DNA of 15,936 nt, taken from Prevotellaceae bacterium UBA7028 (lineage in GTDB: Bacteria; Bacteroidota; Bacteroidia; Bacteroidales; Bacteroidaceae). Shown here in pieces: positions 1 to 8,007 of the stretch. The notes under the pieces were generated by a model. The model saw only the letters and a program-made list of their open reading frames with translations. It was not told the origin of the DNA and made no database searches. The stretch is taken from positions 335 to 16,270 of the forward strand of contig DLBF01000053.1 of the NCBI GenBank assembly GCA_002494215.1. The letters run 5' to 3'. The position numbers were made by a program, and so were the translations under genes. Each line of letters begins with the position of its first letter. Positions within the stretch are counted from its first letter, which is position 1.

Positions 1-698
1 CCTTCCTTGTCGGGCAACTGACCTGTACCATAGCCGCTGGCAGCATTAACTACTGTGGGAGGCATAATCTCCTCGTAGCCGGCCTTGCTGGCTTCTGCCA
101 GGAAGAAGTTGATAAGGGCACGCTGCAACTGTGCACCTTTGCCACGATAAACGGGGAAACCTGCACCTGAGATTTTAACACCCAGGTCGAAATCTATGAG
201 ATTATATTTCTTTGCCAATTCCCAGTGGGGAAGCTTGGCAGTTTCAATAACAGGATTGGCATCCCAGTTACCTACGGTGTCCTTGCCGATGACGCATTCC
301 TTGAGGTTGCTCTTCACAACCCAGTTGTCTTCTGCGCATGAGCCCTCGGGTACTTCGGGATAGGGAATGTTAGGAATCTGGCAAAGCAGGTTGGTGAGCT
401 CCTTCTCGGCAGAGTCCATCTGCTGCTTCAGCGCTTCGTTTGTTTCCTTCAGTTGGGATACCTTAGCTTTGATAGCATCAGCCTCTTCCTTTTTACCTTG
501 TTTCATAAGGCCGCCGATTTCTGCAGCCAGTTTCTTTGCTTCTGACAAGTTCTGGTCAAGGGTAGTCTGGGTTTCACGGCGTTTCTTATCCGTAGCTATT
601 ACTTCTGCAATAGCTTCCTTTGCACCTGTAAAGTGTTTCTTCTCCAAGCCCTTGATTACGAGTTCTGTCTGTTCTGTAATGAGTTTTAGTGTCAGCAT
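1..698 (-). CDS. serS: Seryl-tRNA synthetase, N-terminal part (cut by window edge)
   Basis: Cytoplasmic class II aminoacyl-tRNA synthetase that charges tRNA-Ser with serine. Only the first 232 codons are present; the rest lies left of position 1. Translation begins MLTLKLITEQTELV. Residues of about 30 to 100 form the long charged two-helix coiled-coil arm typical of SerRS, which holds the tRNA-Ser variable arm. The start of the catalytic domain follows, with a motif-1-like region (GAGFPVYRGKGAQLQRALINF, approximately residues 175 to 197) and MPPTVVNAASGYGTGQLP near the cut. The aminoacylation motifs 2 and 3 are outside the window. The ATG at 696-698 gives a normal SerRS N-terminus, and no SD is visible. 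It is separated from rpmA by a terminator and has its own -7 box, so it is probably a single transcription unit. Confidence 0.95.
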   Translation of the reverse strand, partial: MLTLKLITEQTELVIKGLEKKHFTGAKEAIAEVIATDKKRRETQTTLDQNLSEAKKLAAEIGGLMKQGKKEEADAIKAKVSQLKETNEALKQQMDSAEKELTNLLCQIPNIPYPEVPEGSCAEDNWVVKSNLKECVIGKDTVGNWDANPVIETAKLPHWELAKKYNLIDFDLGVKISGAGFPVYRGKGAQLQRALINFFLAEASKAGYEEIMPPTVVNAASGYGTGQLPDKE

Positions 699-735
699 AT
701 ATTTTGCGTCTTTATTACTTTTCTATAATTGGATG

Positions 736-743
736 CAAAATTA
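736..743 (-). promoter_or_regulatory. Putative -7 box of serS promoter
   Basis: The minus strand reads TAATTTTG, a full match to the Bacteroidetes -7 consensus TAnnTTTG, about 37 nt upstream of the serS ATG. No TTTG lies at the expected 19 to 21 nt spacing; a 17-nt palindrome (758-774) occupies that place instead. Confidence 0.5.
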
Positions 744-757
744 ATGTTTTTTTTGCA

Positions 758-774
758 ATAATACGTAGTATTAT
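758..774. repeat. 17-nt perfect palindrome upstream of serS
   Basis: ATAATAC-GTA-GTATTAT has 7-bp arms with a 3-nt centre. It sits over the -33 region of the predicted serS promoter and downstream of the rpmA terminator. It could be an operator, or simply an AT-rich palindrome; no regulator is suggested by the neighbours. Confidence 0.5.
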
Positions 775-796
775 CTTTAAAAATAGCCGTAATATC

Positions 797-831
797 AAAA
801 AAAAGGCTGCACAAATTAATTGTACAGCCTT
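797..831 (-). terminator. Intrinsic terminator after rplU-rpmA
   Basis: On the minus strand AAGGCTG (825-831) pairs with CAGCCTT (803-809). The stem is extended inward by four more pairs around one C-A mismatch and followed by a run of eight T. It lies 24 nt after the rpmA stop and separates the ribosomal-protein operon from serS. Confidence 0.88.
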
Positions 832-854
832 ATTTTGTTCTTGAAAGTCTAATC

Positions 855-1118
855 TTATGCTTCAGCCATGGGGAGTACATTAACTGTACTACGGTCCAGA
901 CGACCCTTCTTGAACTGAACAGTTCCGTCAATCAGGGCATACAATGTGTTGTCCTTACCCATACCTACGTTCTGGCCGGGATAGTGACGTGTACCGCGCT
1001 GGCGAACGATGATGTTACCAGCAACACACTTCTCACCACCAAAAATCTTAACACCTAATCTTTGAGCTGCTGACTCACGGCCGTTCTTAGAACTACCTAC
1101 ACCTTTTTTATGTGCCAT
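855..1118 (-). CDS. rpmA: 50S ribosomal protein L27
   Basis: Ribosomal protein L27 of the large subunit, whose N-terminal tail reaches towards the peptidyl-transferase centre. It has 87 residues, normal length. It begins [24 protein letters not shown], so the basic tail starts directly after Met, without the cleaved N-terminal extension known from Firmicutes L27. The family core is clear ([22 protein letters not shown], with [12 protein letters not shown] [16 protein letters not shown]). It follows rplU by 26 nt in the same transcript, the standard L21-L27 pairing, and is followed by an intrinsic terminator. Unlike most genes here it has a strong Shine-Dalgarno, AGGAGGA at 1126-1132, 7 nt before the ATG. 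Confidence 0.98.
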   Translation of the reverse strand: MAHKKGVGSSKNGRESAAQRLGVKIFGGEKCVAGNIIVRQRGTRHYPGQNVGMGKDNTLYALIDGTVQFKKGRLDRSTVNVLPMAEA

Positions 1119-1125
1119 TCTTTGT

Positions 1126-1132
1126 TCCTCCT
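1126..1132 (-). promoter_or_regulatory. Strong Shine-Dalgarno of rpmA
   Basis: AGGAGGA on the minus strand, 7 nt before the rpmA ATG. Most other genes in the window have A-rich leaders without SD, as is usual in Bacteroidetes, so this one stands out. It fits a highly expressed distal gene of an operon. Confidence 0.8.
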
Positions 1133-1144
1133 AAAATTAAATTG

Positions 1145-1462
1145 TTAAGCAATTACTTCCTTGATAGTCAACTCGGTGAACTGCTGACGGTGACCATTCA
1201 GTTTGCGATAACCCTTACGGCGCTTCTTGTGGAACACCAATACTTTCTCACCCTTTACCAGAGGAGAAACAACCTCAGCTGTAACCTTAGCTCCATCAAC
1301 AGAGGGTGCACCTACGGTGATGTTGCCATCGTTGTCAACCAATAACACTTTCTCAAACTCAACAGCCTGGCCTGCTTCTGCACCCTCGATGTGGTGAACG
1401 AAGAGCTTCTTACCAGCTTCAGCCTTGAACTGCTGACCGTTAATCTCTACGATTGCGTACAT
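1145..1462 (-). CDS. rplU: 50S ribosomal protein L21
   Basis: Ribosomal protein L21 of the large subunit, which binds 23S rRNA. It has 105 residues, the usual length. The N-terminus [22 protein letters not shown] and the C-terminal basic block [21 protein letters not shown] are characteristic of the family. It is the first gene of the rplU-rpmA operon and has its own well-formed promoter (1549-1580) and a leader of roughly 80 nt. No SD precedes the ATG; the leader end is A/T-rich. Confidence 0.98.
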   Translation of the reverse strand: MYAIVEINGQQFKAEAGKKLFVHHIEGAEAGQAVEFEKVLLVDNDGNITVGAPSVDGAKVTAEVVSPLVKGEKVLVFHKKRRKGYRKLNGHRQQFTELTIKEVIA

Positions 1463-1510
1463 TTTTATTTGTTTTATAACGGGTTTGACCGGGAGGCGAA
1501 GCCAATTGTT

Positions 1511-1528
1511 GACTCACTTTTTTGAGCC
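1511..1528 (-). promoter_or_regulatory. Small hairpin in rplU leader
   Basis: In the predicted 5' leader of rplU, GGCTCA (1523-1528) can pair with TGAGTC (1511-1516) with one G-U pair around a 6-nt A-rich loop. Leaders of ribosomal-protein operons often hold autoregulatory structures, but this hairpin alone does not identify one. Confidence 0.3.
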
Positions 1529-1548
1529 CCGTCGGCATAAATCGGCTG

Positions 1549-1580
1549 CAAAATTATAATAATTCTCTGTAATGGGCAAA
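1549..1580 (-). promoter_or_regulatory. Promoter of rplU-rpmA
   Basis: On the minus strand TTTG (1577-1580), a 20-nt spacer, then TAATTTTG (1549-1556). This is a full match to the Bacteroidetes housekeeping promoter (-33 TTTG, -7 TAnnTTTG). The start of transcription should be near 1540-1544, giving a leader of about 80 nt. The -33 box lies just past the end of the upstream gene (stop at 1607). Confidence 0.8.
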
Positions 1581-1606
1581 TATTTGGCGGAAAAACTTCC
1601 TTCCGA

Positions 1607-3319
1607 TTACAATTTTTCGTTCCGTAGGATACTGTCTATAAGTTCTTCGCGTAGCAAACTGTCTGCAATATGCTCCGCTTTTGCTCTCTCTTCGGCTCTC
1701 TGTTGCTGTATATCTTCTTCAGCTTCCTTTGTCTGTCTTTCTCTATTTCCCCATGTGAGTTCGTAGTACCCTTTGTTGATTTCTTTTCTGTCGGGTCCAT
1801 AGACGAAGACGAAGGCATACAGATGTCCGTTTTGCTCGTTGCCGTCGAACTCGGAGAATTGGTCTGTCGGACAGACAACAGCATAGGAGGGCTCGCCTTT
1901 TTGTGCATGCTGGTTGATGCGAACAAAGAAGTATTCCTTCATCTGGTTGGCGTATGCATTCGTAATGATGATGGTGCTATCCTCTTTGTTAACTTTGAAG
2001 CACAGGTCACATCCTTCCTCTCCAAACCAGTTCTTTGCCACGTAGCTGCTGTCGTCGAGGGCGACAAGTTCCACGGGCATGGGGTCATCGTTAATACATG
2101 TCCATCCGGTAGTCTGAACATTCCATATTGGTGCTGGTTGGAACAATGTTGAAAGATATATGATAGTAGCATATAGCCAATGTGCGATGATGCCAGCGCC
2201 TATACCACCAATAATTTGGCTGATAAAGTCCTGAACCAGAAGTTTACGATATCCCATGGAATCAAGCATGGCGGTATGTGTGGAAAGAAATCCGCTCCAG
2301 CACATGCCCATAGCTGTAAACACAGCAACCGCATTATCGTTAATGATTCCCTTTGCGGTAAACTCGGGGATAAGGCTAAGTGCTGCGCCTACGGCTCCTA
2401 ATGCTGTGATGGGGAATGCTATAAGCTCTGGTGCACTAAAACCGAAGAGCCATTCGAATACGAAATTCAGTTTGCTGGCAAGTAGGGGTAATAGCCCGCA
2501 TCCCTGGTATGCCTCGCCTGTATAAACCATTATCTCGTTGCCTGCCGAGTCTATTCCTTCAACACTTCCTCTGAAGGTAAACATCATTACCATTGTACAG
2601 ATGATAATAACGCCAGGTATTATGGCAAGTCCGATTTCTACACCAGATTTACCTCCGTCCAAGAGTGCATTTAGGACTCGGATGAAGGTGTTGGGCTTTT
2701 CCTCCTCGTCGGTCTTCTGCTTGCTTTCTTTCTCTAAGAGTTCTATTTCCTGGGCAGATATGGCATCCTTCGTACGGTATTCCGGATATCTTTTGCAGAT
2801 AAAGTACTGCATGAGACGGGTAGCAATAATACCACCGCTGGCAGCACCTATCAGTCCTATGAACGGAGCCGCAAAATATCCTTGGCCAATCATGAAGACA
2901 ATAACCAACAGGCCCATGCCGAATGCGGTGCCGAAATTGGCTAATGAGATGTACTGATAAACCTTGAAGTATTTGGCGAATTGCTTGTTCTTGCTCAGGG
3001 TTATAATGGCAGGATTGTCGCTAAGGAAGGTCATTATACTTGCAACAACTGCCACTCCTGGCATATTATACAAGGGGCGCATAACATGCCTTAGCATTTT
3101 CTGCAACAAATCAACTACGCCGAATTCTGTCAGTATCTTACCAAGTGCACCGGTAAGTACACACATGCTCATCAAATAGAATACGGTATTCAGAAGCAGG
3201 CCATGTGCCGTCTTCATGATGGTATTCAGCATGTTGGTCATTCCCATCACACTACCCAGATAACCAAAGAGGGCGATAATGACAAGAAGACAAATAATTC
3301 CTTTAGGTATTCTCTTCAT
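1607..3319 (-). CDS. SpmA/SpmB-like 'nucleoside recognition' membrane protein with extra C-terminal domain
   Basis: Polytopic inner-membrane protein of 570 residues. Residues of about 1 to 395 look like the Gate / nucleoside-recognition family found in spore maturation proteins A and B: two halves, each with several hydrophobic helices (about 8-26, 43-60, 130-165; 228-247, 275-315, 330-345, 365-390) and conserved-looking stretches TFLSDNPAIITLSK (97-110) and GMCWSGFLSTHTAMLDSMGYRK (338-359), joined by a charged loop (175-212). The N-terminus is a hydrophobic anchor. Residues 396 to 525 form an additional non-membrane domain, followed by a highly charged helix (526-570) rich in E, Q, K and R. 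The substrate is unknown; the host need not sporulate. The downstream gene is rplU, which has its own promoter; the upstream neighbour is an outer-membrane protein gene 57 nt away. The function remains open. Confidence 0.75.
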   Translation of the reverse strand: MKRIPKGIICLLVIIALFGYLGSVMGMTNMLNTIMKTAHGLLLNTVFYLMSMCVLTGALGKILTEFGVVDLLQKMLRHVMRPLYNMPGVAVVASIMTFLSDNPAIITLSKNKQFAKYFKVYQYISLANFGTAFGMGLLVIVFMIGQGYFAAPFIGLIGAASGGIIATRLMQYFICKRYPEYRTKDAISAQEIELLEKESKQKTDEEEKPNTFIRVLNALLDGGKSGVEIGLAIIPGVIIICTMVMMFTFRGSVEGIDSAGNEIMVYTGEAYQGCGLLPLLASKLNFVFEWLFGFSAPELIAFPITALGAVGAALSLIPEFTAKGIINDNAVAVFTAMGMCWSGFLSTHTAMLDSMGYRKLLVQDFISQIIGGIGAGIIAHWLYATIIYLSTLFQPAPIWNVQTTGWTCINDDPMPVELVALDDSSYVAKNWFGEEGCDLCFKVNKEDSTIIITNAYANQMKEYFFVRINQHAQKGEPSYAVVCPTDQFSEFDGNEQNGHLYAFVFVYGPDRKEINKGYYELTWGNRERQTKEAEEDIQQQRAEERAKAEHIADSLLREELIDSILRNEKL

Positions 3320-3376
3320 CGAAGATTGTGTCTATTTTCTGTTGTTTAGATTCAAAGTTTTTTGGGGCGATGCAAA

Positions 3377-4171
3377 TCAGAATATCTTTCCGCATAGACG
3401 GAAGTTGAGAACAGGATAAACCTTGAACTTGCTGATAATGCGGAAAGCACCTCCGTCTTTGCCGTCCCAGTCCTGCTTGCTCAGCTCTACGCCATTATGA
3501 TCTACGACTGTAGGTGTTCCCCAGAACATAACACCCATATCGAACTTGAATCCAATGGGTTTGTGCTTCACAACACCACGGCCAAAGCCGAGGCCTACAT
3601 AGGGCTTAAAGTTCTTTGTCTTCAGGGTAGCCTTTACATTACCCTGTGCATCGGGTGTAAGCAGATAGTCGCCAATCTTCAGGCCTATGGGGTCAATAGG
3701 CAGGCTGTTGTCCTGAATAATCTGGTTTGCCTGATTAACGCCCATCAGTTGTCCTTCGTTCTTGTTATAGACTTCTATCACGTCCGAACCTCCGAAGTAT
3801 GCACCTACGGTAACATGGAAGCTGCTTATGGGGATGGGCATGAAGTTAATCATAACCTTTCCGTTTAGCATGGTAGTCCTGCCCTGGATGGGGATATCGC
3901 TTATATTGAGCTGGTTTTCCTGAGGTAGGATATTGTTTATCTGGTCAAGGGGCAGGTTCAGGTGTACATTTGTTGTGTATTTGAAGTGAGGCATAAAGCT
4001 GACACCAGCCTGTACATCGAAGAAACGGGTAACAGGCATGGCTATGTCTACGCCGATACCTGGTGTTCCTACGTTTGCACCTATGGTCATATGGTTCAGA
4101 ATTCCCATCTGGGCATATGCTCCTTGTGCCAATACCAAAGAGGTAAATATAATTGCGATAAACTTTTTCAT
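3377..4171 (-). CDS. Putative outer-membrane beta-barrel protein
   Basis: Hypothetical secreted protein of 264 residues. The N-terminus MKKFIAIIFTSLVLAQGAYAQ is a signal peptide with a likely cut after AYAQ. The mature part has alternating hydrophobic strands (for example TIGANVGTPGIGVDIAMPV, FFDVQAGVSFMP, FHVTVGAYFGG, KPYVGLGFGRG, GFKFDMGVMFWG) and ends KVYPVLNFRLCGKIF. A C-terminal aromatic residue and this strand pattern suit a small outer-membrane barrel. No catalytic motif is visible. It lies 30 nt downstream of the ABC ATPase gene and is probably in the same transcript. Its precise role is unknown. Confidence 0.7.
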   Translation of the reverse strand: MKKFIAIIFTSLVLAQGAYAQMGILNHMTIGANVGTPGIGVDIAMPVTRFFDVQAGVSFMPHFKYTTNVHLNLPLDQINNILPQENQLNISDIPIQGRTTMLNGKVMINFMPIPISSFHVTVGAYFGGSDVIEVYNKNEGQLMGVNQANQIIQDNSLPIDPIGLKIGDYLLTPDAQGNVKATLKTKNFKPYVGLGFGRGVVKHKPIGFKFDMGVMFWGTPTVVDHNGVELSKQDWDGKDGGAFRIISKFKVYPVLNFRLCGKIF

Positions 4172-4201
4172 AATAATGCTTGTCTATGATAATATGTGTT
4201 G

Positions 4202-4921
4202 TTAGTCTGTTACCTGGAAGTAATCCTCCAATTCCCTCTGAGCCTGACCGTCGCTATTGTCGATGTCCCTGATTATTACGCCATGTTCCAATAGAGCAAT
4301 TCTCGGGCATATATCGACGGTATGTTGCAGGTTGTGACTACTAACCAGAATTGTGGCTCCGGTCTCCTCGTTGTATTTCTTGAGTAGATGTTTAATGGCG
4401 CTCTGGCTGCTGGGGTCGAGGAAGTTGAAAGGCTCGTCCAGAATCAGAATCTTAGGCTGTAGCAACATAGCTGCCATGATGCCCACTTTCTGCTTGTTAC
4501 CAGCCGATAGGTTTCTGATGAACTTCTTCTGGCCCAGAATCTCGTCCGCCATAAAATGCTGGAACTTGTCGAGGAACTGTTGCAGCTCTTCGGGATTCTT
4601 TCCGCTTATGCGTGCGATGAACTGAAAGTACTCATCGGGTGTGAGATAGTCAATCAGGAAACTATCGTCCACAAAGGCGCCTGTCCAGTCTTTCCATTCC
4701 TCTGTTTCTGCCACATTAATGTCTATCGAGGCATCAAACATTCTTACTGTTCCCTCGTCAGCCTTTATAAGGTCAAGGATTAGGCGGAAGAGTGTACTCT
4801 TGCCGGCGCCGTTGTTGCCAACAAGTCCTAATATCTCGCCTCCACGAATTCTGAAGTTATCGATGTTGACGGCAACTTTTTCTCCAAAATTCTTTTTTAG
4901 GTTTTGTATGATGATGTCCAT
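4202..4921 (-). CDS. ABC transporter ATP-binding protein
   Basis: Cytoplasmic ATPase subunit of an ABC exporter, 239 residues, one nucleotide-binding domain. Walker A GNNGAGKS at residues 35-42, ABC signature LSAGNKQ at 138-144 (a variant of LSGGQ), Walker B ILILDEP at 158-164, D-loop FLDPSSQ, and H-loop histidine 196 in SSHNLQH. At the Q-loop the usual glutamine is replaced: the segment reads GAFVDDSFLIDYLTPDEY. The gene starts 19 nt after the stop of the permease gene, so the two form one transporter. The substrate cannot be read from the sequence. Confidence 0.92.
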   Translation of the reverse strand: MDIIIQNLKKNFGEKVAVNIDNFRIRGGEILGLVGNNGAGKSTLFRLILDLIKADEGTVRMFDASIDINVAETEEWKDWTGAFVDDSFLIDYLTPDEYFQFIARISGKNPEELQQFLDKFQHFMADEILGQKKFIRNLSAGNKQKVGIMAAMLLQPKILILDEPFNFLDPSSQSAIKHLLKKYNEETGATILVSSHNLQHTVDICPRIALLEHGVIIRDIDNSDGQAQRELEDYFQVTD

Positions 4922-4940
4922 GTTTACCTAATTATATATA

Positions 4941-6440
4941 TTATGAGTTTCTCGAGGCCCTGAAGCCTTCCATGTTAGCATATCTGCGTGCCATAAAACG
5001 CTGGTATATGTTTCTGAGCCATATCTTATGGGTTGCTACACCTATACCTCCCAGACTAATCAGAATGACGTATCCCCAGATGTCACCCAAAAGTAGGACA
5101 GCCACTCTTTCTATAGCTAAGGGTAGGAACAATATAGCTAAAGAGATAACCTGCTGGGTGGCATTCCCTTGTTTGCCTGTTAGCTTCTGATTTAGCGGAA
5201 GTGTGTCCTTGTTGTAAACCGCCATTTGGAACATGATGGGGTAGAGCACACCAACAGTAAAGAACAAATACCCCAGGTTCATCCATATAGACAACTTCCC
5301 AACCACCATTAATGGGATGAAAAAGATGGGAGGGATAATCAACATGAGTGAATTGAAGTAGTATTTGGCGCGTAGAAGTTGGTAGATGCTTTCGCGCCTG
5401 CTCATCAGCCCGTCTATGTAGTTTCCTTCGTGGCACATGATGCTGATTAGTGTCATCATTCCCAATACAATATAGTTGTACAGGCAGACAAAACTTTTCC
5501 CCAGTCCGCTACTGTAGGCATCGGTAAAGTACATCATAACGCAGAACATCAGCATCAGGCCAATTCCCGTGGCAAACTGCATCTTTACGGTTTTATTGCG
5601 CGTCCTCATCCTCACTTCCAGTTTCAGATACTCGCCCAGACGGCCGTAGCGATCCAAGAACGACATCTTGGCTGTTTTCTTAACCTCCACTTCCTCCTTT
5701 TTGCTTATCTCGTTGTAAACCATCGCGTTCTGCAAAAGGAAATTGCCATAATAGAGGACAGCTACCACAGCCAGAAGAGCCACGATGTACAGTATCTTCC
5801 AGTTTGCAAAGGCATCCAGAAGTATTGTGCATGGCATATCTAACCAGTTGTGCTCGGGAACAGACATGGCGGCAATTAAGGCCCCGTGTATAGCGATTGG
5901 CAATAAGAGCCATGCCAGATGTTTGGTGAGCAAGGTGCGCACAAAGAGGTAGCAGAAGCCATCTGCGATACATAATAGCCACCAACCGAACAGCCATCCT
6001 ATGAACATGATCCATCCGAAGTTAACGGCAATGGCGATAAGGCCGAACGGGACAAGCATGAATCCCCAATACAGATTGCCGAGGCTGAAGCCCGAACGGA
6101 GCAGATAGACGTGCATAAGGAACGACCTGCGTATGGGCAGAAGGGTATATGGCTTAGCTAGGTTGACCGGTGTGTCCTGCATAATGAATCGTACCCAAAA
6201 GTCTATCATAATAACTACAGGGAACCATCCGTCTAACACATGATAGGCAGCTACGCCATTATAGGCACCTTTCATGCCTATGGCCATTGTTACCCCTATG
6301 AAGAGAAGGATGGCGGCGTAATATAACCACATGAAGATGAGAAGAAACTTCATGAAGCGGTTCTTCTCGAACATGGGATGACGCCTATCCTTTAGGCTCT
6401 CGTTCTTGCGGAGTAACTTGTATAGCTGGTATTTATTCAT
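4941..6440 (-). CDS. ABC transporter permease, DUF5687-like
   Basis: Inner-membrane protein of 499 residues with about ten to twelve hydrophobic segments. It starts MNKYQLYKLLRKNESLKDRRHP and has a long cytoplasmic-looking loop with KKEEVEVKKTAKMSFLDRYG in the middle, separating two membrane halves. Size, layout and the adjacent ATPase gene fit the Bacteroidetes DUF5687 permease family (named from memory, not searched). The ATG at 6438-6440 is chosen because it overlaps the trxB stop in the arrangement GAAAATGAATAA, a typical translational-coupling overlap of 8 nt. A start 60 nt further upstream would lie inside trxB and give a non-native N-terminus. Confidence 0.8.
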   Translation of the reverse strand: MNKYQLYKLLRKNESLKDRRHPMFEKNRFMKFLLIFMWLYYAAILLFIGVTMAIGMKGAYNGVAAYHVLDGWFPVVIMIDFWVRFIMQDTPVNLAKPYTLLPIRRSFLMHVYLLRSGFSLGNLYWGFMLVPFGLIAIAVNFGWIMFIGWLFGWWLLCIADGFCYLFVRTLLTKHLAWLLLPIAIHGALIAAMSVPEHNWLDMPCTILLDAFANWKILYIVALLAVVAVLYYGNFLLQNAMVYNEISKKEEVEVKKTAKMSFLDRYGRLGEYLKLEVRMRTRNKTVKMQFATGIGLMLMFCVMMYFTDAYSSGLGKSFVCLYNYIVLGMMTLISIMCHEGNYIDGLMSRRESIYQLLRAKYYFNSLMLIIPPIFFIPLMVVGKLSIWMNLGYLFFTVGVLYPIMFQMAVYNKDTLPLNQKLTGKQGNATQQVISLAILFLPLAIERVAVLLLGDIWGYVILISLGGIGVATHKIWLRNIYQRFMARRYANMEGFRASRNS

Positions 6441-7368
6441 TTTCCTTGATGAATTTCTCAGCCTCCATGGCGGCCTTTGCTCCTGAAGCGGCGGCAACAA
6501 TTGCCTGACGGTAATGTGGGTCGGCTACGTCACCTGCGGCATAGATGCCGGGGATGCCTGTTCGTGGAGAGTATCCCTCGGTGATGATATAGCCTTGCTC
6601 GTCGATTTTTACCCAGGGCAGGAACAATTCGCTATTGGGGTGATGGCCTATGGCCAGGAAGAATCCGTCTATGGGTAGGTCGTATTTGCGTTCTTCGGCT
6701 TCACCTTTCTTATATATAAGATGTGCGCCTTCCACTCCATTCTCTCCGTAGAGTCCCAGAGTGTTTGTCTCGAAGAGGATCTCTATCTTCTCGTTGTTCA
6801 TTACCTTCTCCTGCATAATCTGACTGGCACGAAGGAAGGGCTTTCTGACAATCAGATAAACCTTGCTGGCCAAGCCTGCCAGATAGGTAGCCTCCTCGCA
6901 GGCAGTATCGCCTCCACCAACAACAGCTACAACCTTCTTTCTGTAGAAGAAGCCGTCGCAAGTGGCGCAGGCGCTAACGCCTTGCCCCATATATTTCTGC
7001 TCGTCGCTCAGTCCCAGGTACTTTGCACTTGCTCCTGTGGCAATGATAATGCTCTTGGCCTGGACTTCCTGTCCGTCGTCGAGCCATACCTTATAGGGCT
7101 GCGAGCTAAGGTCGGCCTTTGTAACGATATTGCTTAGAATCTGGGCGCCGAAACGTTCTGTCTGCTGGCGCATATTCTCCATCAGCTCGTTGGCATCTAT
7201 TCCTTCGGGGAATCCAGGGAAGTTTTCTACTTCTGTTGTGATAGTCAGCTGTCCGCCTGGTTGAATACCTTCGATAAGTAGAGGAGCCAATCCTGCGCGA
7301 CCAGCATATATACCTGCAGTATATCCGGCAGGGCCGCTTCCGATAATAAGTAGTTTAGTCTGTAACAT
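6433..7368 (-). CDS. trxB: Thioredoxin-disulfide reductase
   Basis: FAD-dependent enzyme that transfers electrons from NADPH to thioredoxin, in the cytoplasm. It has 311 residues, normal for the low-molecular-weight type. FAD-binding IIGSGPAGYTAGIYAGRAG at residues 8-26; redox-active CATC at 134-137 followed by DG; NADPH-binding VVGGGDTACEEA at 149-160; second FAD motif YAAGDVADPHYRQ near 274-286. All key residues are present. It follows the LolA-like gene by 15 nt and overlaps the permease gene by 8 nt. No SD is seen before the ATG. Confidence 0.97.
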   Translation of the reverse strand: MLQTKLLIIGSGPAGYTAGIYAGRAGLAPLLIEGIQPGGQLTITTEVENFPGFPEGIDANELMENMRQQTERFGAQILSNIVTKADLSSQPYKVWLDDGQEVQAKSIIIATGASAKYLGLSDEQKYMGQGVSACATCDGFFYRKKVVAVVGGGDTACEEATYLAGLASKVYLIVRKPFLRASQIMQEKVMNNEKIEILFETNTLGLYGENGVEGAHLIYKKGEAEERKYDLPIDGFFLAIGHHPNSELFLPWVKIDEQGYIITEGYSPRTGIPGIYAAGDVADPHYRQAIVAAASGAKAAMEAEKFIKENE

Positions 7369-7383
7369 GTTGTTTTGTGTTTG

Positions 7384-8007
7384 TTATCTTAGATCTATGA
7401 TTTCAATATTGGGATATTCGCTCTTGGGGAATTCGAAGTCGGCATCGTTAAAATGCTTGTTCCCTTGTATAGATTGAATACTGATGCGATTCCAGTTGTT
7501 GTCCTGACGTACTCTGATGCAAAGGGGCGAATAGTCATTCTTTGCAACGTCAACGTATATTTCCTGAGCGTTAGCGTTCTGGGAACGGGCTGTCAGGTGT
7601 ATCTCGTAAACATCCTTCCCACGCAGCTTTGTCTGGCGGGCTTTCATCTTGTATCCTTTTTTATATAGGTTCAGGAAAGAGTAGGGGTTCATGTTTGTCA
7701 TCTCTCTTTCTGTCGGAGTGCTCACGTTCACCTCTCCGCTCTCAGGAATCAGGCTCCATTGTGTCTGGCCGTTGTACCACATCTTCATCTCGTCTGTAGA
7801 GAGATGCATCTTTTTACCTTGTAATAATACGATGCCATTTGTTTTGCCCTGTTCTGTTGTTCCGCTGAAGGATGTTGCTGCAAATCTGACCTCTACATCT
7901 CCCATTTGCTTTATTTTTGTAGCTGTATTATCCAGTATTTGCTTTGCGTTCTGTGCCACACATCCTAACGACAGGAACAATAGCATGGCGGTCAATATCT
8001 TTCTCAT
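7384..8007 (-). CDS. LolA-like outer-membrane lipoprotein carrier
   Basis: Periplasmic protein of 207 residues. The N-terminus MRKILTAMLLFLSLGCVAQ is a signal peptide; the cysteine near its end could also allow lipidation, but the CVAQ-N context fits signal peptidase I cleavage better. The mature part shows a LolA-type half-barrel pattern: TKIKQMGDVEVRFAAT, GIVLLQGKKMHLSTDEMKMWYNGQTQW, and a C-terminal SIQGNKHFNDADFEFPKSEYP. LolA proteins carry lipoproteins from the inner to the outer membrane. Bacteroidetes often have this family just after ftsK, as here. Assigned by overall pattern; the sequence is divergent from the proteobacterial LolA. Confidence 0.82.
   Translation of the reverse strand: MRKILTAMLLFLSLGCVAQNAKQILDNTATKIKQMGDVEVRFAATSFSGTTEQGKTNGIVLLQGKKMHLSTDEMKMWYNGQTQWSLIPESGEVNVSTPTEREMTNMNPYSFLNLYKKGYKMKARQTKLRGKDVYEIHLTARSQNANAQEIYVDVAKNDYSPLCIRVRQDNNWNRISIQSIQGNKHFNDADFEFPKSEYPNIEIIDLR

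Noticed and set aside
367..744. Plus-strand reading frame opposite serS
   Set aside because: Serine/phenylalanine-rich shadow of the SerRS coiled-coil region.
6441..6500. Upstream start for the permease gene, at 6500
   Set aside because: It would lie inside trxB and add a non-native N-terminus; the ATG overlapping the trxB stop fits better.
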